From NCBI GenBank assembly GCA_900768805.1, contig CAAGEF010000250.1, positions 1 to 6,218 of the forward strand: 6,218 nucleotides of DNA. Direction: 5' to 3'. Both the position numbers and the translations under genes were made by a program. This stretch comes from Clostridia bacterium (GTDB lineage: Bacteria > Bacillota > Clostridia > TANB77 > CAG-508). This document shows positions 1 to 6,218 of the stretch, in pieces. The notes beneath the pieces were generated by a model. It had not been told where the DNA came from, did not search any database, and saw only the letters and a program-made list of their open reading frames with translations. Positions within the stretch are counted from its first letter, which is position 1. Each line of letters opens with the position of its first letter.

Positions 1-13
1 AACTATGTAATGG

Positions 14-64
14 AGTCCGCCGACCGGAATGGAAGATGTATATATTCAATAGCTTTTGCGGACT
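14..64. repeat. Short inverted repeat AGTCCGC / GCGGACT
   Basis: AGTCCGC at 14-20 is exactly complementary in reverse to GCGGACT at 58-64, leaving a 37-nt loop. The arms are G+C-rich in an otherwise AT-rich region, so the match is less likely to be compositional noise than the AT-only palindromes elsewhere. No T-run follows, so it does not look like a terminator. It may be part of an RNA structure or the end of a small element. Its role is unknown. Confidence 0.35.
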
Positions 65-147
65 TATTTATTTGTTAAACTCATGTCAGACGAAAATAAA
101 CTACAAATCTAACACACAAACTAGAATTTAGCTGTTTTTGGTACGTG

Positions 148-176
148 TCCCCGAAAGCACCGAAAACATCCCCGAA
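148..176. repeat. Direct repeat TCCCCGAA with 21-bp period
   Basis: TCCCCGAA occurs at 148-155 and again at 169-176, with a related ACCGAAAA between them at 159-166. Just before the first copy lies GGTACGTGTCCCC (140-152). From memory, such GGTAC...TGTCCCC words flank some Y1-type (REP-associated) transposase genes, but no transposase reading frame is present here, so this remains a suggestion only. Confidence 0.35.
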
Positions 177-199
177 TACAAATTTCGCATAAAAAATGA

Positions 200-247
200 A
201 CTCAAATTGTTAAACTATTTTGTTTAACAATTTGAGTCCACTTTTTT
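200..247. terminator. Bidirectional intrinsic terminator
   Basis: A perfect 16-bp stem (200-215 paired with 222-237) closes a 6-nt loop (216-221). On the plus strand a T6 run follows at 242-247. On the minus strand a T6 run (complement of 191-196) follows after three unpaired bases. The structure lies 25 bp beyond the stop codon of the minus-strand M23 gene, so its main job is probably to end that transcript. The symmetrical T-runs would also let it stop a plus-strand transcript entering from the left. The stem is AT-rich (4 G/C of 16 pairs), so it is of moderate strength. Confidence 0.8.
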
Positions 248-261
248 ATTCATTCTAATTT

Positions 262-1320
262 TTATTTATATACATAATTTTGTGGATTTTGTGCTACACC
301 ATTTACTCTTACTTCTAAATGTAAATGTGGTCCAGTTGAATTCCCTGTTGAACCTACTCTTCCAATCATATCTCCTTGATTTACTTTTTGACCAACAGAA
401 ACATTTATTGAACTACAATGTGCATAATATGTTTGAACCCCATTTTCATGAGATATTACTATAAAATTACCATACGCACCTTTTACTCCTGCATAAGTAA
501 CTGTTCCTGATGCAGTAGCAGAAATTGGAGTTCCTGTTGAAGCTGCTATATCTAAACCAGTATGAACTGATGACCTTCTAGAGCTTCTAGCTCCAAATCT
601 GGAAGTTATTGTTCCTGAAATTGGATTTATTAAAGCAATTTGGATTGGTTCATAGTTGTAACTTACATCTGCTGATGTATTAACTGATTTTGAAGCACTA
701 GCAGCTTTTCTTGCTTCTTCTGCAACTCTTCTTGCTTCTTCCTCTGCTTTTGCTTTTTCATAAGCTGCAACTTTTTCATCTTTTATACTTGTTAAGGTAG
801 CTAAAGCATCTTCATTTGTTGATATTGTTAATTCATTTTCAAAAACTTCTGTAATTGCCAAATCCAACTTAACCTCTTCATTTACACCATTTTTTACTCT
901 GTTTACTATTTCTTCAGCTGAAGCTTGATTTTGAACTTTTGTTTTTTGTTCTCCATCTACTGAAATTGCATAAGTCCTATATGTTGTTATAGCAGTATCT
1001 TTTATTTTTGCTAAAAGTTGTTCTTCAATAGTTTCTGTATTTCTATTTACTAAAACATACTTATATTCAGGATTTATTGTAGCTTCAATAAATGCTATAC
1101 AACCTTCTGTATTATTTAAAAAATTATTAATCTTCTTTTCTATTCTTTCTTTTTCTGTAATATATCCTACAGTTTCACCTGATATTGTGACTGCATATAC
1201 AGGTTTATATTTTATAGCAATTATTCCTATTATAATTGCTATAGCGATAATAATAATTTTAAGGGCTTTAATTGTTTCTTTAGTATAGTGTAATATATAC
1301 CTCCCTAAAATAAAATTCAC
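262..1320 (-). CDS. Membrane-anchored M23 (LytM-type) metallopeptidase
   Basis: This 352-residue protein is probably a zinc endopeptidase that cuts peptide cross-links in peptidoglycan outside the membrane. Residues about 20-36 form one hydrophobic segment with no signal-peptidase site evident, so it should be an N-terminal anchor. Residues 41-180 hold two copies of a YA-x-x-x-x-GE pattern (42-49, 117-124). Residues 183-210 are rich in Ala, Glu, Lys and Arg and probably helical, followed by a Ser-rich linker. The M23 domain covers about 235-350. HTGLD gives H253 and D257, YYAH gives H301, and HLHLE gives H332 and H334. By analogy with LytM, H253, D257 and H334 bind zinc, and H301 and H332 are catalytic, so the enzyme looks active. 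The start is GTG 1320-1318, directly after an in-frame TAA; AAGGAG sits only one base before it, which is unusually close. The gene has its own promoter and terminator. The exact substrate cannot be told, and roles in division, growth or sporulation are all possible. Confidence 0.88.
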   Translation of the reverse strand: MNFILGRYILHYTKETIKALKIIIIAIAIIIGIIAIKYKPVYAVTISGETVGYITEKERIEKKINNFLNNTEGCIAFIEATINPEYKYVLVNRNTETIEEQLLAKIKDTAITTYRTYAISVDGEQKTKVQNQASAEEIVNRVKNGVNEEVKLDLAITEVFENELTISTNEDALATLTSIKDEKVAAYEKAKAEEEARRVAEEARKAASASKSVNTSADVSYNYEPIQIALINPISGTITSRFGARSSRRSSVHTGLDIAASTGTPISATASGTVTYAGVKGAYGNFIVISHENGVQTYYAHCSSINVSVGQKVNQGDMIGRVGSTGNSTGPHLHLEVRVNGVAQNPQNYVYK

Positions 1321-1327
1321 TCTCCTT
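1300..1327 (-). promoter_or_regulatory. Unusual ribosome binding site and start of the M23 gene
   Basis: On the minus strand AAAGGAGA runs directly into the GTG codon (1320-1318), with one base between AAGGAG and the start; usual spacing is about 5-9. The codon three before the GTG is an in-frame TAA, so no upstream start exists. A second Shine-Dalgarno-like GGGAGG (1305-1300) lies inside codons 6-7, but no in-frame ATG, GTG or TTG follows it for many codons. The GTG is therefore the best conventional choice. Initiation at a rare codon such as ATT (codon 4, about 10 bases after AAGGAG) cannot be excluded. Confidence 0.5.
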
Positions 1328-1330
1328 TAT

Positions 1331-1377
1331 CTTGTAAAATATGTCACGCAATTGCTATTATACTACAATTTTACAAG
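1331..1377. repeat. 10-bp inverted repeat around the M23 promoter
   Basis: CTTGTAAAAT (1331-1340) and ATTTTACAAG (1368-1377) are perfect inverted copies separated by 27 bp. One arm lies in the -35/-10 spacer and the other in the 5' leader, so the pair brackets the -10 box and the likely transcription start. This geometry would suit an operator bound by a dimeric regulator. The upstream arm is not transcribed, so an RNA hairpin is unlikely. AT-rich chance matches remain possible. Confidence 0.4.
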
Positions 1378-1385
1378 GTTTTCAA
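1357..1385 (-). promoter_or_regulatory. Sigma-A-type promoter of the M23 gene
   Basis: On the minus strand TTGAAA (1385-1380) is followed by exactly 17 bases and a perfect TATAAT (1362-1357). This is very close to the vegetative sigma consensus. Transcription would begin near 1350, leaving a leader of about 30 nt before the GTG. The promoter lies after the smc terminator, so the M23 gene is expressed independently of smc. Confidence 0.75.
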
Positions 1386-1437
1386 ACCATTTTTTTGATA
1401 TTAATAATATTATATTCCAAAATTCAAAGAAATATTC

Positions 1438-1472
1438 AAAAGAGTATTGGTTGTTTTTACCAATACTCTTTT
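1438..1472 (-). terminator. Intrinsic terminator after smc
   Basis: A perfect 14-bp stem (1438-1451 with 1459-1472) encloses a 7-nt loop. It lies 82 bp beyond the smc stop codon and just ahead of the M23 promoter, so it most likely ends the smc transcript. Read on the minus strand, the stem closes in TTTT and then continues GAATATTTC, so the T-run is short. On the plus strand a T7 run (1479-1485) follows a few bases later, but no plus-strand gene is seen that would need it. Confidence 0.7.
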
Positions 1473-1554
1473 ATGCTCTTTTTTTCTCGTTTTTCCTCTT
1501 TTTTTCATATACTTCGATTTTTTAGATATAAAAAACTAATGTAAAATATAAAAA

Positions 1555-4500
1555 TTACGACATTTTCATTGAAAGTAATTTACTAATACCTTTTTCCTCC
1601 ATTGTAATTCCGTAAACAGTATCTGCAATTTCCATTGTTCCTTTTCTATGAGTAATAACTAAAAATTGAACTTCATTTGAAAATTTCTTTAAATATTCAG
1701 CAAATCTATAAACATTAACATCATCTAATGCAGCTTCTATTTCATCTAATACACAAAATGGTGATGGATTTATTTTAAGTATTGCAAATAATAAAGCTAT
1801 TGCTGTAAACGCTCTTTCTCCACCTGATAAAAGAAGCATATTCTGAAGTTTTTTTCCTGGTGGTTGAACTTGTATATCAATTCCACATTCTAGAATATTA
1901 TTTTTATCCTCTAATATAAGCTCTGCTTTTCCTCCACCAAATAATTCTGTAAATGTTTCTGAAAAATTTTTATTTATAATTTTGAATTGAGTTTCAAACT
2001 GATTTTTCATTGTAGTAGTCATATCTTCAATAACTTTTTTTAGCTTATTACTTGCATTCTCTAAATCAAGTCTTTGTTCACTAATAAAATCATATCTTTC
2101 TTTTAATTCTTTGTATTCTTTTATTGAATCAACATTAATGCTTCCTAAATTTTTAATTTCTGTTCTCAAAGAATTAACATTTTTTTGAACTTCTTGTGGA
2201 TTTTCAGCTTTTTTGTATTCACTAACATTATTTGGTGTAAGTTCATATTCTTCCCACATTTTATTTATAATTTGTTCTAATTCAAGTTCATATTTTGATT
2301 TTTTAATTTCCTGTTTTGAGATTTGATTTTTTACATCATCAATAATATTTTGTAATTCTAAAATATCTTGTTCAAATTTAGAAATTTTAGCTTTTTTAGT
2401 TTCTCTTTCTGCTTTTAAACTTTCAATTTTATCATCACTATGTAAAACTTCATTTTGCAAATTCTCAATTTGTTTTTTTACATCTTCTATTTTAGCTTCT
2501 AGCTCTTTATTATTATTAACAATTTTATCTTTTAATTCTTTCTTTAAATTAATACTATTTAAGTTATTTTTTATATCATTATTTATTCTTTCAAGCATTT
2601 CTGCTAAAGACATTTCACTCTCATCAAAAGATGATACTGAAATTTTTAAATTTGTTATATCAAAATTTAAATCATCAATATATTTTTGTGTATCTTTATT
2701 ATTTTCAGAAAACTCTTCAATTATTTTGGTTAATTCTTCATTTTCCTTATCTATTTTAGAAACTTTTTCTTCTAAATCTTTTTTATTATTCTCTGACTCT
2801 AATTTTTCTTTTTTAATTTGCTCTAAATCATCTTCTCTTAATTTAGAAAGTTTAGCTTCTAATTTTAATATTTCTAAATCTATATTATCTATTTTTTGTT
2901 TTTCTGTAGCATAAGTAATTTCAAATTCTTGAAGTGATTTTTGACTAACTTCAAATTCTTCAAATAAGTCTTTTACATTCGCTGTATATTTTTCTTTTTC
3001 TTCTTCTAATTTTTCTATCTTTTCTTTTAACTTTTTAAGTTCTGTTTCTAGTTGCTTTATTTCATTTCCTCTACCAAGTAAATTAACTGTTTTTTTAGCA
3101 ACAGATCCACCTGTTATTGAACCAGAAGGATTTATAACATCTCCTTCTAAAGTTACTACTTTAAAAGTATATGAATTTAACTTTGAAATCGCAACAGCTG
3201 TATCAATGTTATCAACTATAACAGTTCTTCCTAATAAATTAAATATTATTTGCTCATATTTTTTATCAAAACTAATTAAATCTGCTGCAATTCCTATATA
3301 TCCATTTATACCTTTAGTATTTATTTTTGTTAATTTTTGACCTTTTATTGATGTTATCGGTAAAAATGAAGCCCTACCTAAATTATTTGCTCTTAAATAA
3401 TTTACTAATTTTTTAGCTGTTTCTTCTGTATCTGTAACTATATTTTGAATACTACTTCCAAGAGTCATTTCTATTGCTGTTCCATATTCATCTTTTACAG
3501 AAATTAAATTTGCTAAAACTCCATGCATTCCTTTTTTTAAATCTGGAACCTTTTCAGTAGCAAGTAATAATTCTTTAACACTTCTAGCATATCCTTCTTT
3601 TTCTCTTTCGGTTTCTACTAAAAATTTGTGTCTTGTTTCTTTCATTCTATATTCATTTTGAAGTTTATTTATTTGCTCATTATACTCTTGTATCTTTATA
3701 TCTCTTTCAGCAGTTTCAGATTTTAAAGTATCTACTTTTTTTAATAATTCATTTCTTTTAGCTTCAACTGTATAAAAATCTTTACTTTTATCAGATTTTA
3801 AATTTCTTTGGCTATCTGCCTCAGAAATAGTTTCTTGAATTTCTTTTTTTATTGAATTTTCTCTTTTTAGTAAATTTTCCTTATTAGCTTTTTCACCATT
3901 TATTTGAGCTACATATTCATACTTGTTATCTGTATTTTCTTGAACAATTTTCTTTTTATTCTCAATTTCTAATTCTTTCTCACTCATATTTTTAGAAAAT
4001 TTTTCAAGCTCTTGCTCTTTTTCTTTTAATTCTTTTTCGAATTTATCTTTATTATTGACTAATCTATCCCTTTTTTCAATTTTTTGTTTACTTTCATTTT
4101 CTAATTCTTTATTTAAATCATTAAGAGCAGAAATTTCGTTATCTAATCTTTCAAAATTTTCTTTATTATTAGAAATTCTTTCTATACAAATTCCAATTTC
4201 ACTATTTAATTGTTCCTTCTTATTTGTACTTTCAAAAGCTAATTTTTGAGTTTCTTCTATAACCTCTAATAATTTATCAAAATTTTCTTTTAACGCTTCT
4301 TTTTCTAGTTGAATATTTTGAAGTCTTTCTTCTTCTTTTACTTTTTGAGTCTCAAAAACATCTATATTTTTTATAATTTCTTCAACTTTTAATTTGTAAT
4401 CATCTATATTATATAAAAATAATCCTATTTCTACATTTTTTAATTCTTCTCTTAAATCCAAAAATTTTCTAGCTTTTTCTGATTGAAGTTTTAAAGGCTC

Positions 4501-5106
4501 TATGTTACCTTCTATTTCTGCTACAATATCATTTATTCTTAATAAATTTAATTTAGTTTGTTCTAATTTTTTTTCAGACTCAATTTTTCTATTTTTATAT
4601 TTAACAATACCAGCAGCTTCTTCAAAAATATTTCTTCTATCTTCAGATTTATTACTTAAAATTTCATCAATTTTACCTTGACCAATAATAGAATATCCAT
4701 CTTTTCCTATACCTGTATCCATAAATAATTCTAAGATATCTTTTAATCTACATGGAGCTTTATTTATATAATATCCAGATTCTCCACTTCTATAAATTCT
4801 TCTTGTGATAGTTACTTCAGTATATTCAATTGGTAATTTTCCATCTTGATTATCAAATACTAAAGAGGCTTCTGCAAAACCTAATGATTTTCTATTTTGA
4901 GTTCCAGCAAAAATTATATCCTCTGATTTTGCTCCTCTTAGGGATTTCATACTTTGTTCACCTAAAATCCATCTAATACAATCTGATATATTACTTTTTC
5001 CAGAACCATTTGGTCCAATTACTGTTGTAACTCCTGGCATAAAATCTAAAACTGTTTTATCAGCAAAAGATTTAAATCCATACATTTCTAGTCTTTTTAA
5101 ATACAT
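1555..5106 (-). CDS. smc: Chromosome partition/condensin ATPase Smc
   Basis: Smc is the core of the bacterial condensin. With ScpA and ScpB it forms an ATP-driven ring that loads near the origin and organises and separates sister chromosomes. The 1183-residue length is normal for Firmicutes. The N-terminal head (1-165) has Walker A GPNGSGKS (31-38, K37), the arginine-finger loop SLRGAK (R57) and a Q-loop (Q143). A long coiled coil (about 170-510) leads to the hinge (about 520-680), which contains a Gly-rich stretch ending GGS (666-668). The returning coil (about 690-945) and neck, with LGSIN at 987, reach the C-terminal head. That head carries signature LSGGE (1093-1097), Walker B FCVLDE (D1121, catalytic E1122), D-loop ALD (1126-1128) and switch H1153. 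All catalytic residues are present. The ATG start fits the family N-terminus MYLKRLE and has GAGG 8 bases upstream. The usual neighbours rnc and ftsY are absent, and scpA and scpB are not in the window. Confidence 0.98.
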   Translation of the reverse strand: MYLKRLEMYGFKSFADKTVLDFMPGVTTVIGPNGSGKSNISDCIRWILGEQSMKSLRGAKSEDIIFAGTQNRKSLGFAEASLVFDNQDGKLPIEYTEVTITRRIYRSGESGYYINKAPCRLKDILELFMDTGIGKDGYSIIGQGKIDEILSNKSEDRRNIFEEAAGIVKYKNRKIESEKKLEQTKLNLLRINDIVAEIEGNIEPLKLQSEKARKFLDLREELKNVEIGLFLYNIDDYKLKVEEIIKNIDVFETQKVKEEERLQNIQLEKEALKENFDKLLEVIEETQKLAFESTNKKEQLNSEIGICIERISNNKENFERLDNEISALNDLNKELENESKQKIEKRDRLVNNKDKFEKELKEKEQELEKFSKNMSEKELEIENKKKIVQENTDNKYEYVAQINGEKANKENLLKRENSIKKEIQETISEADSQRNLKSDKSKDFYTVEAKRNELLKKVDTLKSETAERDIKIQEYNEQINKLQNEYRMKETRHKFLVETEREKEGYARSVKELLLATEKVPDLKKGMHGVLANLISVKDEYGTAIEMTLGSSIQNIVTDTEETAKKLVNYLRANNLGRASFLPITSIKGQKLTKINTKGINGYIGIAADLISFDKKYEQIIFNLLGRTVIVDNIDTAVAISKLNSYTFKVVTLEGDVINPSGSITGGSVAKKTVNLLGRGNEIKQLETELKKLKEKIEKLEEEKEKYTANVKDLFEEFEVSQKSLQEFEITYATEKQKIDNIDLEILKLEAKLSKLREDDLEQIKKEKLESENNKKDLEEKVSKIDKENEELTKIIEEFSENNKDTQKYIDDLNFDITNLKISVSSFDESEMSLAEMLERINNDIKNNLNSINLKKELKDKIVNNNKELEAKIEDVKKQIENLQNEVLHSDDKIESLKAERETKKAKISKFEQDILELQNIIDDVKNQISKQEIKKSKYELELEQIINKMWEEYELTPNNVSEYKKAENPQEVQKNVNSLRTEIKNLGSINVDSIKEYKELKERYDFISEQRLDLENASNKLKKVIEDMTTTMKNQFETQFKIINKNFSETFTELFGGGKAELILEDKNNILECGIDIQVQPPGKKLQNMLLLSGGERAFTAIALLFAILKINPSPFCVLDEIEAALDDVNVYRFAEYLKKFSNEVQFLVITHRKGTMEIADTVYGITMEEKGISKLLSMKMS

Positions 5107-5134
5107 ATATTTTTCCTCTTTTTATAAAACTTCT

Positions 5135-5150
5135 TTTAATATATATTAAA
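5135..5150. repeat. 16-bp perfect palindrome over the smc -10 box
   Basis: TTTAATATATATTAAA at 5135-5150 reads the same on both strands and contains the proposed smc -10 box. It could be an operator. Because it is made only of A and T in an AT-rich spacer, chance is also a fair explanation. Confidence 0.3.
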
Positions 5151-5166
5151 TTTTATAAAAATTCAA
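5138..5166 (-). promoter_or_regulatory. Candidate smc promoter
   Basis: On the minus strand TTGAAT (5166-5161) is followed by 17 bases and TATATT (5143-5138), each box a good match to the vegetative consensus. Transcription would start near 5131, giving a leader of about 25 nt before the smc ATG, with its ribosome binding site. The region is almost all A/T, so alternative boxes exist and the call is only moderate. Confidence 0.5.
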
Positions 5167-5223
5167 CAATAACAATACATTTTTTTTATTTATGTAACAA
5201 AATTATAAAGACACCAAAAAAAC

Positions 5224-5252
5224 TTGATTTAAAAAAAAATTATATATAAAAT
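5224..5252 (+). promoter_or_regulatory. Candidate promoter of the HD-GYP gene
   Basis: TTGATT (5224-5229), a 17-base spacer and TAAAAT (5247-5252) form a plausible vegetative promoter with a start near 5259. A perfect TATAAT at 5252-5257 lacks a convincing -35 box at the right distance but could be used instead. An 8-bp inverted repeat AATTATAT (5238-5245) / ATATAATT (5251-5258) overlaps the -10 area. AT richness limits certainty. Confidence 0.45.
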
Positions 5253-5284
5253 ATAATTAATGTATAAATACGAAGGAGAAAAAT

Positions 5285-6218
5285 ATGAAAAAAGAGCAAT
5301 TTGACTTTTATAGTAAAACCGCTATAAAATCCTATAATTTAGATGAAAAAATACGTTATCAATTAAAAATGCTTGACAGTCTTGATGCATTTACAAGAAG
5401 GCATTCTGAAAATGTAGCTAATATTACCTGTAGGCTTTGTGAATATTTAAATGCTGATAAAATTTACGGAAAAGGCTTTACAATATATGCAACTACTTGT
5501 GCTTATTTGCATGATATTGGAAAAATATTTATTCCACCAGCAGTTTTACAAAAACAAGCAGCTTTAACAAAAGAAGAATATGATATAATGAAAACTCATA
5601 CTACAATAGGGTATAAAATGTGTATGCAAGATCCAAAGTTAAGACCTTATGCAGCTGGAACTTTATATCATCATGAAGCTTTAAATGGAAGTGGTTATCC
5701 AAATGGCGTAAAAGGAAAAGAAATACCTATAGAAGCGCAAATAATAAGAGTCGCAGATGAATTTGATGCTATTAGTTCAAAAAGGCAATATAAAACTCAT
5801 GTTGGCATTATAGATACTTTGAATCTTTTAATTGACGATTCAAAACCACGTACACAAACAGATAATTTAAAATTTTTAACAGAAGAAGCCAGAGTTGGAA
5901 AAATAGATAAAAATATTTTAAAGCAATTATTTAAAGTAGTTATAGATGATACAGAATACGAAATTGCAGCTAGAATTGAGTATGTAGATTTCCTAAAAGA
6001 AGAAATCAAAAGATTAAAAGAAGCTAATAACTATTTTCAAAAAATGGAAAAAGCAAAACCTAAGAAAAAAGATTATTTTAAACAAGGAGCTGAAGCATAT
6101 CTTCGTCCTAATGAAAAATTAGAAGAGCTTCCAAATATTTTAGTAGAAATTAAACAATCTTATTCTGACAGAAAAGAGCATATAGATAAACTTTACAAAG
6201 AAGTTAAACAAATTAAAA
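5285..6218 (+). CDS. HD-GYP-type phosphodiesterase, partial at right edge
   Basis: The reading frame is open to the window end, giving 311 residues without a stop. It probably hydrolyses cyclic-di-GMP or a related cyclic dinucleotide in the cytoplasm. HD-GYP metal-site motifs appear in order: H40 in RRHSENVA, HDIGK (H76, D77, K80), H105 in MKTHTTIG, HHE (129-131), GYP (137-139) and VADEFDA (D158). H76 to H105 is 29 residues, as is usual in HD-GYP proteins. The common HHExxDGxGYP has Asn instead of Asp at 134, and RPY is RQY (167-169). No receiver, GAF, PAS or membrane segment precedes the domain. From about 236 the protein is Lys/Glu-rich and helical, perhaps coiled coil, and runs off the edge. 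The ATG start has AAGGAG (5273-5278) with a 6-base gap. It is transcribed divergently from smc. Loss of cyclic-di-GMP activity or another substrate cannot be ruled out. Confidence 0.85.
   Translation, partial: MKKEQFDFYSKTAIKSYNLDEKIRYQLKMLDSLDAFTRRHSENVANITCRLCEYLNADKIYGKGFTIYATTCAYLHDIGKIFIPPAVLQKQAALTKEEYDIMKTHTTIGYKMCMQDPKLRPYAAGTLYHHEALNGSGYPNGVKGKEIPIEAQIIRVADEFDAISSKRQYKTHVGIIDTLNLLIDDSKPRTQTDNLKFLTEEARVGKIDKNILKQLFKVVIDDTEYEIAARIEYVDFLKEEIKRLKEANNYFQKMEKAKPKKKDYFKQGAEAYLRPNEKLEELPNILVEIKQSYSDRKEHIDKLYKEVKQIK

Larger units (their letters stand above)
1..199. other. Left-edge intergenic stretch, no gene supported
   Basis: No gene can be supported here. One plus-strand frame is open from base 1 and stops at TAA 76-78, giving about 25 residues (central part ESADRNGR). 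It could be the C-terminal end of a gene outside the window or simply chance. A second short open frame runs from about 133 through the hairpin at 200-237 to a TAA at about 229-231, with no ribosome binding site. The stretch is richer in G+C than the rest: about 50% in 1-30 and 45% in 121-180, against roughly a quarter in the genes. It contains a 7-bp inverted repeat (14-20 / 58-64) and a repeated TCCCCGAA word (148-155, 169-176). This could be a mobile-element remnant or the flank of a neighbouring gene. Confidence 0.4.

Noticed and set aside
72..216. 10-bp direct repeat TTGTTAAACT at 72-81 and 207-216
   Set aside because: It is short and AT-rich, and the second copy is part of the terminator stem. 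Chance is a sufficient explanation.
282..464. Plus-strand 60-codon open frame
   Set aside because: It is antisense to the catalytic end of the M23 domain and has no independent support.
1410..1508. Minus-strand 32-codon frame starting MKKRGKTRKK
   Set aside because: It runs straight through the terminator hairpin and has no ribosome binding site. The lysine richness comes from A-runs.
1341..1544. Plus-strand 67-codon open frame
   Set aside because: It overlaps the M23 promoter and the smc terminator, has no ribosome binding site, and its hydrophobic Phe/Ile-rich product is what AT-rich noncoding DNA gives.
2726..2914. Plus-strand open frame inside smc
   Set aside because: It is an antisense shadow of the Smc coiled coil: Ser/Leu/Phe-rich product, no ribosome binding site.
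4055..4249. Plus-strand open frame inside smc
   Set aside because: It is another antisense shadow of the coiled-coil region with the same Ser/Leu/Phe bias.
5797..6009. Minus-strand 70-codon open frame
   Set aside because: It lies entirely inside the HD-GYP gene, whose motifs leave no doubt about the coding strand.

Overview
The window is very AT-rich. Its lysine/isoleucine/asparagine-heavy proteins, strong AAGGAG-type ribosome binding sites, sigma-A-like promoters and full-length Smc suggest a low-GC Firmicute, most likely a clostridium-like (perhaps uncultured gut) bacterium. This rests on protein style and composition, not on a database match.

Layout from left to right: (1) 1-199, a short stretch richer in G+C than the rest. 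It has small repeats and no supportable gene, and may be the tail of a neighbouring gene or a mobile-element remnant. (2) 200-247, a hairpin with T-runs on both sides that can act as a terminator in both directions. (3) 1320-262, minus strand, a membrane-anchored M23 (LytM-type) metallopeptidase with a good promoter of its own. (4) 1321-1554, an intergenic region holding that promoter, an inverted repeat around it, and the smc terminator. (5) 5106-1555, minus strand, a complete smc gene encoding the chromosome-condensing ATPase, with all catalytic motifs intact. (6) 5107-5284, a divergent intergenic region with candidate promoters facing both ways. (7) 5285 to the right edge, plus strand, an HD-GYP-type phosphodiesterase that is still open at the end of the window.

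The three genes look like separate transcription units rather than one operon: smc and the M23 gene are separated by a terminator and a new promoter, and the HD-GYP gene points away from smc. The rnc-smc-ftsY cluster common in Firmicutes is not present here. Functionally the genes cover chromosome organisation, cell-wall remodelling and (by motif) cyclic-di-GMP turnover. No direct pathway link is visible. I found no tRNA, rRNA, CRISPR array, intact insertion sequence or clear undescribed system. The most interesting points are the unusual start of the M23 gene, its duplicated N-terminal region, the inverted repeats over two promoters, and the stand-alone HD-GYP protein with a helical C-terminal extension.
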